From Tridacna crocea (Eukaryota > Mollusca > Bivalvia > Cardiida > Cardiidae), in contig OX031066.1 of NCBI GenBank assembly GCA_943736015.1, forward strand, positions 10,668,245 to 10,732,244: a DNA stretch of 64,000 nucleotides, given 5' to 3'. Made by a program: the position numbers and the translations under genes. Under the pieces are notes generated by a model. The model was not told the DNA's origin. It made no database searches and saw only the letters and a program-made list of their open reading frames with translations. Below, one piece after another: positions 1-7,349 of this stretch. Within the stretch, counting starts at the first letter, position 1; the number at the start of each line of letters is the position of its first letter.

Positions 1-24
1 CGATTTATATTAGGGCGCCATTTT

Positions 25-66
25 GTTTGGCTGACTGGGCCCATTTTGATTTCTCAAAGCCTCTCT
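25..66 (+). repeat. Promoter cassette P1 (42 bp), degenerate CCAAT position
   Basis: First of the ~43-bp cassettes upstream of the TATA box. It begins GTTTGG where P3 has GATTGG, then runs in register with P3 through the CCCATT and TGATTTC blocks to the terminal CTCTCT. The CCAAT core is therefore lost here. Confidence 0.75.
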
Positions 67-110
67 GACTGGCAGACCGGGCCCATTTTTGAATTTCTCA
101 CAGCCTCTCT
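67..110 (+). repeat. Promoter cassette P2 (44 bp), degenerate CCAAT position
   Basis: Begins GACTGG in place of GATTGG, and shares GGGCCCATTTT and the CAGCCTCTCT end with P1. One to two extra bases relative to P1 and P3. Confidence 0.75.
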
Positions 111-153
111 GATTGGCTGTTGGCACCCATTCTGATTTCCTAAAAGCTTCTGT
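111..153 (+). repeat. Promoter cassette P3 (43 bp) with intact CCAAT box
   Basis: Begins with a perfect GATTGG (111-116), the inverted CCAAT pentamer plus flank that NF-Y binds. It is followed by the CCCATT and TGATTTC blocks common to P1 and P2. Confidence 0.75.
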
Positions 154-184
154 GATTGGATAATCTCACAGAGGGATGAGATTT
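154..184 (+). repeat. Promoter cassette P4 (partial, 31 bp) with intact CCAAT box
   Basis: Starts GATTGG at 154-159, then diverges from the other cassettes after about 15 bases. Two more GATTGG boxes (185-190 and 193-198) follow it directly. Confidence 0.6.
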
Positions 185-275
185 GATTGGATGATTGGGA
201 GGGGGGTATATATTTATCCTTATTGACCCCTTACCATACAATGACGCCTTTTAACACCCCTAAAAGAGAAGACTT

Positions 276-346
276 TGGAAAATAATCTGAGAAAAGGAGA
301 CAATGCAGGTTACCAGCATTTTCTCCTTTTCCCACAATGTTTTCTA
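276..346 (+). ncRNA. Pre-miRNA-like hairpin, unit 1 (model entry)
   Basis: The 5' arm 276-306 pairs with the 3' arm 316-346 around the 9-nt loop 307-315. Of 31 opposed positions, 25 are Watson-Crick, 2 are G-U wobbles (277:345, 283:339) and 4 are mismatches (A290/C332, C287/C335, A285/A337, C301/T321). The core 291-300 with 322-331 is ten unbroken pairs, and 302-306 with 316-320 is five more. There are no bulges. Size, loop and arm length fit an animal pri-miRNA stem (about three helical turns). The hairpin begins only about 36-40 nt after the predicted transcription start, so the promoter seems dedicated to it. The purine-rich arm is 5' and the pyrimidine-rich arm 3'. I do not recognise the sequence as a named miRNA; the AAGTGC seed of miR-430/427/302 is absent. 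Alternatives are another structured short RNA or a chance inverted repeat kept by array homogenisation. Confidence 0.55.
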
Positions 347-590
347 CCCTATCAAAGAAAATTTTGATTATTAGTTATTCTTACATCTTATTGTATCTTT
401 ATGGCCTATTTTTTTAAATTCTTCAAACGAAAACAAGATTTTTTTTCATCTGAAAAAGTTTCTGCAACAGCAACCGCTTGCTTCTGAATTTTATTTTTTG
501 GTGCAGCGGTTAAACATAACATTGACTTTTGACTCGCACGGTCACCAAAACTGACCCTGGTATGAAATCAGGGAAATGTTTCATTTACCT

Positions 591-750
591 TTCTTGGATT
601 TGTGCAACAGGTATCAATTGCCTCCAAAAGTGTCTAAGTTGATTTTACAATTTCATGCGCAGCACGTAACCGTCTCATATGGGTGAGATGGTCATCGCAA
701 CCGAATCATTGGCCCTAGTGAGAAAAAATGAAAAAAGAAAAATCCCCATA
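591..750 (+). repeat. Sub-repeat S1 (unit 1), most diverged
   Basis: Starts TTCTTGGATTTGTGCAACAG and aligns with the GACTTATGCAACAG start of S4. It has GCGCAGCACGTAACCGTC where S4 has GCATGTGCGTAACTGGC. It carries a 5-bp inverted repeat, TCTCA-TATGGG-TGAGA. Confidence 0.6.
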
Positions 751-921
751 TTTGACTTGAGAAACAGGTGTCGTCTGCTATGAAATGTCCCGTAAGTCGA
801 TTTTTTCATGTTTTCGCGGATACGTAACTGGCACCTACGAGACAGTAGTCAGCGTAAATGGATTTGTTGTCATGGTATAAAGAGATTGGAGGAAAAAAAA
901 ATAGAAAATTTGTTCCCTATA
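751..921 (+). repeat. Sub-repeat S2 (unit 1)
   Basis: 171 bp beginning TTTGACTTGAGAAACAGG. It is very close to S3, with the shared blocks TGTCGTCTGCTATGAAATG, CCCGTAAGTCGA and TACGTAACTGGCACCTACGA. It contains TAACTG at 825-830 and GTAAGT at 792-797. Confidence 0.85.
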
Positions 922-1097
922 TTTGACTTAAGAAACAGGTGTCGTCTGCTATGAAATGTCCCGTAAGTCGATTTTTCATGTTTTTGCGGATACGTAACTG
1001 GCACCTACGAGAAAGTAGTCAACGTAAATGGGTTTGTTGTCACGTACGATATACAGAGATTGGAGAAAAAAAATAATAAAGAATTCAGTTCTCTTTT
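922..1097 (+). repeat. Sub-repeat S3 (unit 1)
   Basis: 176 bp, the closest relative of S2. TAACTG at 995-1000, GTAAGT at 963-968. It ends in an A-rich stretch with an AATAAA hexamer (1075-1080) just before the EcoRI-type site. Confidence 0.85.
1075..1080 (+). other. AATAAA hexamer, possible polyadenylation signal (unit 1)
   Basis: Canonical hexamer about 840 nt after the predicted start, followed by a T-rich stretch from about 1089. It is present at the same place in the other units. In an A-rich setting it may be fortuitous. Confidence 0.2.
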
Positions 1098-1280
1098 TTT
1101 GACTTATGCAACAGGAAGCAGTTGCTACTGAAAAGAGTCTTCATGTCTTTTTTTAGCCACTTATCACATCATTTTCTGGTGTTCTCGCATGTGCGTAACT
1201 GGCACGTATGAAACAGTAGTCAACGTAACTGGGTTTCTTGTTGCGGTTTGAAGATATCAGAAAAATTATGCTTCAGTTCC
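1098..1280 (+). repeat. Sub-repeat S4 (unit 1)
   Basis: 183 bp beginning TTTGACTTATGCAACAGG. It has the GTGC-GTAACTG-GCAC quasi-palindrome at 1191-1205 and a second TAACTG at 1226-1231. Confidence 0.8.
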
Positions 1281-1443
1281 TTGCTACTGAAAGAGTTTTC
1301 AGTCTTTTTTTAGCCACTTGTCACATTGTTTTCTGTGCTTTTTGCATGTGCGTAACTGGCACGTATGAGATGGTAATCAACGTAACTGGGTTTCTTGTCG
1401 TGGTTTAAAGCGATTAGAAAAAATAGCATTTCAGTTCCCTTTG
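1281..1443 (+). repeat. Sub-repeat S5 (unit 1), 5' end deleted
   Basis: Starts TTGCTACTGAAAGAG, so it lacks about 27 bases present at the start of S4. It is otherwise parallel to S4, with TAACTG at 1353-1358 and 1383-1388. It contains a 7-bp inverted repeat ACTGAAA-GAGT-TTTCAGT. Confidence 0.8.
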
Positions 1444-1556
1444 TTTGATTTATGCAATAGGAAACAATTGCTACAGAAAGAGTTTTCAGTCTCTTTTTTT
1501 AGCAACTTCTCACAATTAATTTCTGTGTGTTTTTTTCACACTGTACATTGATCATT
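1444..1556 (+). repeat. Sub-repeat S6 (unit 1), 3' truncated
   Basis: Begins TTTGATTTATGCAATAGG, then follows S5 (GCTACAGAAAGAGTTTTCAG, TTTTAGCAACTTCTCAC). It loses similarity around the GTGTG-T7-CACAC inverted repeat, before the TAACTG core would appear. The exact end is uncertain by some 20 bases. Confidence 0.6.
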
Positions 1557-1669
1557 TTGGCTTATATGAATTTGATGTGGCCCAAATCAGGAAATCCAAT
1601 TAAAGGGTAAAGGGGGAATCAAGGGTTTACTTTAAGGGAAGTAACTCTTGCAAGGGGCTTGAAAAGACC

Positions 1670-1697
1670 AAAACAAGGTCTTCTGCCACCTTGTTTT
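1670..1697. other. 10-bp perfect inverted repeat with 8-nt loop (unit 1)
   Basis: AAAACAAGGT (1670-1679) and ACCTTGTTTT (1688-1697) are exact reverse complements around CTTCTGCC. Weaker pairing can continue outward between the GGGGCTTGAAAAG side and the TTTTGGCCC side. A competing 6-bp hairpin, AAGACC with GGTCTT, overlaps it. The inner stem is kept in all units, while the outer 3' flank varies (CGTTACTTTT, CTTTAATTTT, CTTGAATTTT, CGTTAATTTT). Confidence 0.45.
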
Positions 1698-1710
1698 CGT
1701 TACTTTTGGC

Positions 1711-1720
1711 CCTTTTTCAG
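1711..1720 (+). other. Polypyrimidine-CAG, possible splice acceptor (unit 1)
   Basis: CCTTTTTCAG at the end of a pyrimidine-rich run. With the GTAAGT at 792 or 963 it could bound an intron of about 0.75-0.93 kb in a transcript that runs through the unit. This rests on short consensus matches alone. Confidence 0.15.
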
Positions 1721-1836
1721 TGAAATCTGGCATGTGTGGATGGTGCATGCCTGGCAGTTTGCCAAGGACTGCACAGCAGCCTTTAAAAAAGACTTTAAAT
1801 CCACTTTTATGCCGTTTTTTGTTCACTGTTTTCTAT

Positions 1837-3673
1837 CGATTTATATTAGGGCGCCATTTTGTTTGGCTGACTGGGCCCATTTTGATTTCTCAAAGCCTCT
1901 CTGACTGGCAGACCGGGCCCATTTTTGAATTTCTCACAGCCTCTCTGATTGGCTGTTGGCACCCATTCTGATTTCCTAAAAGCTTCTGTGATTGGATAAT
2001 CTCACAGAGGGATGAGATTTGATTGGATGATTGGGAGGGGGGTATATATTTATCCTTATTGACCCCTTACCATACAATGACGCCTTTTAACACCCCTAAA
2101 AGAGAAGACTTTGGAAAATAATCTGAGAAAAGGAGACAATGCAGGTTACCAGCATTTTCTCCTTTTCCCACAATGTTTTCTACCCTATCAAAGAAAATTT
2201 TGATTATTAGTTATTCTTACATCTTATTGTATCTTTATGGCCTATTTTTTTAAATTCTTCAAACGAAAACAAGATTTTTTTTCATCTGAAAAAGTTTCTG
2301 CAACAGCAACCGCTTGCTTCTGAATTTTATTTTTTGGTGCAGCGGTTAAACATAACATTGACTTTTGACTCGCACGGTCACCAAAACTGACCCTGGTATG
2401 AAATCAGGGAAATGTTTCATTTACCTTTCTTGGATTTGTGCAACAGGTATCAATTGCCTCCAAAAGTGTCTAAGTTGATTTTACAATTTCATGCGCAGCA
2501 CGTAACCGTCTCATATGGGTGAGATGGTCATCGCAACCGAATCATTGGCCCTAGTGAGAAAAAATGAAAAAAGAAAAATCCCCATATTTGACTTGAGAAA
2601 CAGGTGTCGTCTGCTATGAAATGTCCCGTAAGTCGATTTTTTCATGTTTTCGCGGATACGTAACTGGCACCTACGAGACAGTAGTCAGCGTAAATGGATT
2701 TGTTGTCATGGTATAAAGAGATTGGAGGAAAAAAAAATAGAAAATTTGTTCCCTATATTTGACTTAAGAAACAGGTGTCGTCTGCTATGAAATGTCCCGT
2801 AAGTCGATTTTTCATGTTTTTGCGGATACGTAACTGGCACCTACGAGAAAGTAGTCAACGTAAATGGGTTTGTTGTCACGTACGATATAAAGAGATTGGA
2901 GAAAAAAAATAATAAAGAATTCAGTTCTCTTTTTTTGACTTATGCAACAGGAAGCAGTTGCTACTGAAAAGAGTCTTCATGTCTTTTTTTAGCCACTTAT
3001 CACATCATTTTCTGGTGTTCTCGCATGTGCGTAACTGGCACGTATGAAACAGTAGTCAACGTAACTGGGTTTCTTGTTGCGGTTTGAAGATATCAGAAAA
3101 ATTATGCTTCAGTTCCTTGCTACTGAAAGAGTTTTCAGTCTTTTTTTAGCCACTTGTCACATTGTTTTCTGTGCTTTTTGCATGTGCGTAACTGGCACGT
3201 ATGAGATGGTAATCAACGTAACTGGGTTTCTTGTCGTGGTTTAAAGCGATTAGAAAAAATAGCATTTCAGTTCCCTTTGTTTGATTTATGCAATAGGAAA
3301 CAATTGCTACAGAAAGAGTTTTCAGTCTCTTTTTTTAGCAACTTCTCACAATTAATTTCTGTGTGTTTTTTTCACACTGTACATTGATCATTTTGGCTTA
3401 TATGAATTTGATGTGGCCCAAATCAGGAAATCCAATTAAAGGGTAAAGGGGGGAATCAAGGGTTTACTTTAAGGGAAGTAACTCTTGCAAGGGGCTTGAA
3501 AAGACCAAAACAAGGTCTTCTGCCACCTTGTTTTCTTTAATTTTGGCCCTTTTTCAGTGAAATCTGGCATGTGTGGATGGTGCATGCCTGGCAGTTTGCC
3601 AAGGACTGCACAGCAGCCTTTAAAAAAGACTTTAAATCCACTTTTATGCCGTTTTTTGTTCACTGTTTTCTAT
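1837..3673 (+). repeat. Unit 2
   Basis: TATA 2043-2053, 6-G tract, TAATCTCAC. Shares GAAATCAGGG with unit 1 but ends with CTTTAATTTT. Confidence 0.97.
2112..2182 (+). ncRNA. Pre-miRNA-like hairpin, unit 2
   Basis: Both arms and the loop are identical to the unit 1 hairpin. Confidence 0.55.
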
Positions 3674-5511
3674 CGATTTATATTAGGGCGCCATTTTGTT
3701 TGGCTGACTGGGCCCATTTTGATTTCTCAAAGCCTCTCTGACTGGCAGACCGGGCCCATTTTTGAATTTCTCACAGCCTCTCTGATTGGCTGTTGGCACC
3801 CATTCTGATTTCCTAAAAGCTTCTGTGATTGGATAATTTCACAGAGGGATGAGATTTGATTGGATGATTGGGAGGGGGGGTATATATTTATCCTTATTGA
3901 CCCCTTACCATACAATGACGCCTTTTAACACCCCTAAAAGAGAAGACTTTGGAAAATAATCTGAGAAAAGGAGACAATGCAGGTTACCAGCATTTTCTCC
4001 TTTTCCCACAATGTTTTCTACCCTATCAAAGAAAATTTTGATTATTAGTTATTCTTACATCTTATTGTATCTTTATGGCCTATTTTTTTAAATTCTTCAA
4101 ACGAAAACAAGATTTTTTTTCATCTGAAAAAGTTTCTGCAACAGCAACCGCTTGCTTCTGAATTTTATTTTTTGGTGCAGCGGTTAAACATAACATTGAC
4201 TTTTGACTCGCACGGTCACCAAAACTGACCCTGGTATGAAAACAGGGAAATGTTTCATTTACCTTTCTTGGATTTGTGCAACAGGTATCAATTGCCTCCA
4301 AAAGTGTCTAAGTTGATTTTACAATTTCATGCGCAGCACGTAACCGTCTCATATGGGTGAGATGGTCATCGCAACCGAATCATTGGCCCTAGTGAGAAAA
4401 AATGAAAAAAGAAAAATCCCCATATTTGACTTGAGAAACAGGTGTCGTCTGCTATGAAATGTCCCGTAAGTCGATTTTTTCATGTTTTCGCGGATACGTA
4501 ACTGGCACCTACGAGACAGTAGTCAGCGTAAATGGATTTGTTGTCATGGTATAAAGAGATTGGAGGAAAAAAAAATAGAAAATTTGTTCCCTATATTTGA
4601 CTTAAGAAACAGGTGTCGTCTGCTATGAAATGTCCCGTAAGTCGATTTTTCATGTTTTTGCGGATACGTAACTGGCACCTACGAGAAAGTAGTCAACGTA
4701 AATGGGTTTGTTGTCACGTACGATATAAAGAGATTGGAGAAAAAAAATAATAAAGAATTCAGTTCTCTTTTTTTGACTTATGCAACAGGAAGCAGTTGCT
4801 ACTGAAAAGAGTCTTCATGTCTTTTTTTAGCCACTTATCACATCATTTTCTGGTGTTCTCGCATGTGCGTAACTGGCACGTATGAAACAGTAGTCAACGT
4901 AACTGGGTTTCTTGTTGCGGTTTGAAGATATCAGAAAAATTATGCTTCAGTTCCTTGCTACTGAAAGAGTTTTCAGTCTTTTTTTAGCCACTTGTCACAT
5001 TGTTTTCTGTGCTTTTTGCATGTGCGTAACTGGCACGTATGAGATGGTAATCAACGTAACTGGGTTTCTTGTCGTGGTTTAAAGCGATTAGAAAAAATAG
5101 CATTTCAGTTCCCTTTGTTTGATTTATGCAATAGGAAACAATTGCTACAGAAAGAGTTTTCAGTCTCTTTTTTTAGCAACTTCTCACAATTAATTTCTGT
5201 GTGTTTTTTTCACACTGTACATTGATCATTTTGGCTTATATGAATTTGATGTGGCCCAAATCAGGAAATCCAATTAAAGGGTAAAGGGGGGAATCAAGGG
5301 TTTACTTTAAGGGAAGTAACTCTTGCAAGGGGCTTGAAAAGACCAAAACAAGGTCTTCTGCCACCTTGTTTTCTTGAATTTTGGCCCTTTTTCAGTGAAA
5401 TCTGGCATGTGTGGATGGTGCATGCCTGGCAGTTTGCCAAGGACTGCACAGCAGCCTTTAAAAAAGACTTTAAATCCACTTTTATGCCGTTTTTTGTTCA
5501 CTGTTTTCTAT
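3674..5511 (+). repeat. Unit 3
   Basis: TATA 3881-3891, 7-G tract with TAATTTCAC, the promoter type of units 10-35 rather than of units 1-2. The end carries a private CTTGAATTTT. Confidence 0.97.
3950..4020 (+). ncRNA. Pre-miRNA-like hairpin, unit 3
   Basis: Identical to unit 1. Confidence 0.55.
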
Positions 5512-7349
5512 CGATTTATATTAGGGCGCCATTTTGTTTGGCTGACTGGGCCCATTTTGATTTCTCAAAGCCTCTCTGACTGGCAGACCGGGCCCATTTT
5601 TGAATTTCTCACAGCCTCTCTGATTGGCTGTTGGCACCCATTCTGATTTCCTAAAAGCTTCTGTGATTGGATAATTTCACAGAGGGATGAGATTTGATTG
5701 GATGATTGGGAGGGGGGGTATATATTTATCCTTATTGACCCCTTACCATACAATGACGCCTTTTAACACCCCTAAAAGAGAAGACTTTGGAAAATAATCT
5801 GAGAAAAGGAGACAATGCAGGTTACCAGCATTTTCTCCTATTCCCACAATGTTTTCTACCCTATCAAAGAAAATTTTGATTATTAGTTATTCTTACATCT
5901 TATTGTATCTTTATGGCCTATTTTTTTAATTCTTCAAACGAAAACAAGATCTTTTTTTCATCTGAAAAAGTTTCTGCAACAGCAACCGCTTGCTTCTGAA
6001 TTTTATTTTTTGGTGCAGCGGTTAAACATAACATTGACTTTTGACTCGCACGGTCACCAAAACTGACCCTGGTATGAAAACAGGGAAATGTTTCATTTAC
6101 CTTTCTTGGATTTGTGCAACAGGTATCAATTGCCTCCAAAAGTGTCTAAGTTGATTTTACGATTTCATGCGCAGCACGTAACCGTCTCATATGGGTGAGA
6201 TGGTCATCGCAACCGAATCATTGGCCCTAGTGAGAAAAAATGAAAAAAGAAAAATCCCCATATTTGACTTGAGAAACAGGTGTCGTCTGCTATGAAATGT
6301 CCCGTAAGTCGATTTTTTCATGTTTTCGCGGATACGTAACTGGCACCTACGAGACAGTAGTCAGCGTAAATGGATTTGTTGTCATGGTATAAAGAGATTG
6401 GAGGAAAAAAAAATAGAAAATTTGTTCCCTATATTTGACTTAAGAAACAGGTGTCGTCTGCTATGAAATGTCCCGTAAGTCGATTTTTCATGTTTTTGCG
6501 GATACGTAACTGGCACCTACGAGAAAGTACTCAATGTAAATGGGTTTGTTGTCACGTACGATATAAAGAGATTGGAGAAAAAAAATAATAAAGAATTCAG
6601 TTCTCTTTCTTTGACTTATGCAACAGGAAGCAGTTGCTACTGAAAAGAGTCTTCATGTCTTTTTTTAGCCACTTATCACATCATTTTCTGGTGTTCTCGC
6701 ATGTGCGTAACTGGCACGTATGAAACAGTAGTCAACGTAACTGGGTTTCTTGTTGCGGTTTGAAGATATCAGAAAAATTATGCTTCAGTTCCTTGCTACT
6801 GAAAGAGTTTTCAGTCTTTTTTTAGCCACTTGTCACATTGTTTTCTGTGCTTTTTGCATGTGCGTAACTGGCACGTATGAGATGGTAATCAACGTAACTG
6901 GGTTTCTTGTCGTGGTTTAAAGCGATTAGAAAAAATAGCATTTCAGTTCCCTTTGTTTGATTTATGCAATAGGAAACAATTGCTACAGAAAGAGTTTTCA
7001 GTCTCTTTTTTTAGCAACTTCTCACAATTAATTTCTGTGTGTTTTTTTCACACTGTACATTGATCATTTTGGCTTATATGAATTTGATGTGGCCCAAATC
7101 AGGAAATCCAATTAAAGGGTAAAGGGGGGAATCAGGGGTTTACTTTAAGGGAAGTAACTCTTGCAAGGGGCTTGAAAAGACCAAAACAAGGTCTTCTGCC
7201 ACCTTGTTTTCGTTACTTTTGGCCCTTTTTCAGTGAAATCTGGCATGTGTGGATGGTGCATGCCTGGCAGTTTGCCAAGGACTGCACAGCAGCCTTTAAA
7301 AAAGACTTTAAATCCACTTTTATGCCGTTTTTTGTTCACTGTTTTCTAT
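5512..7349 (+). repeat. Unit 4 (chimeric)
   Basis: TATA 5719-5729, 7-G tract. The first third matches units 10-12 (CTATTCCCAC, AGATCTTTTTTTC, TTTTACGATTTC). From about 6527 it matches the alpha units 5, 7 and 9 (GTACTCAATG, CTTTCTTTGAC). A switch point lies between about 6160 and 6527. Confidence 0.97.
5788..5858 (+). ncRNA. Pre-miRNA-like hairpin, unit 4 (3'-arm variant)
   Basis: T to A at 5840 puts an A/A mismatch against 5806 inside the ten-pair core. The same allele is in units 10-12. Confidence 0.5.

Larger units (their letters stand above)
25..240 (+). promoter_or_regulatory. CCAAT/TATA promoter of the repeat unit (unit 1 described as the model)
   Basis: Four perfect GATTGG boxes lie at 111, 154, 185 and 193, spaced 43, 31 and 8 bp. 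A run of six G (201-206) abuts the TATA box TATATATTTAT (207-217). By the usual 29-31 bp distance, transcription should start about 236-240, around the CA dinucleotides of CCATACA. Multiple CCAAT boxes about three to four helical turns apart, followed by TATA, are known from strong NF-Y-driven RNA polymerase II promoters. A type-3 Pol III promoter is a less likely reading: no proximal sequence element is recognisable, and two TTTT runs inside the downstream hairpin (319-322, 327-330) would terminate Pol III. The same block is present in every unit; its TATA position is given in each unit entry. Confidence 0.65.
1..1836 (+). repeat. Unit 1
   Basis: TATA 207-217, 6-G tract. Private or rare variants: GAAATCAGGG near 566 (shared with unit 2), GATATACAGAG near 1050, five G in AAAGGGGGAATC, and CGTTACTTTT near the end (shared with unit 4). 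Confidence 0.97.

Noticed and set aside
276..346. Identification as miR-430/miR-427/miR-302 family
   Set aside because: The arrangement is similar but the AAGTGC seed is absent from both arms and from the rest of the unit.
207..415. Pol III (U6/7SK-like) transcription unit ending at the T7 run 409-415
   Set aside because: No recognisable proximal sequence element or internal A/B boxes, and two TTTT runs within the 3' arm would terminate Pol III inside the hairpin. No match to U6, 7SK, 7SL, Y, U1, U2, U4, U5 or U7 RNA that I recognise.
591..1556. Relation of the ~171-bp sub-repeats to primate alpha satellite, or a CENP-B box
   Set aside because: Only the length is similar. The sub-repeats vary from 160 to 183 bp and I find no match to the CENP-B box consensus.
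1632..1826. 64-codon minus strand ORF over the 10-bp inverted repeat
   Set aside because: Lysine- and phenylalanine-rich low-complexity translation of A/T tracts, lost in units 14, 26 and 33 by a one-base insertion.
1720..1971. 83-codon + strand ORF repeated in most units
   Set aside because: It runs across the promoter cassettes and CCAAT boxes, has no recognisable domain, and is broken by one extra A in units 14, 26 and 33. Its repetition only reflects the array.
4080..4301. 73-codon minus strand ORF repeated in most units
   Set aside because: Its C-terminal end changes frame with one-base differences in the T-run and in GAAAACGAG versus GAAAAACGAG (68, 70, 73 or 85 codons). No motif, and opposite to the predicted transcript.
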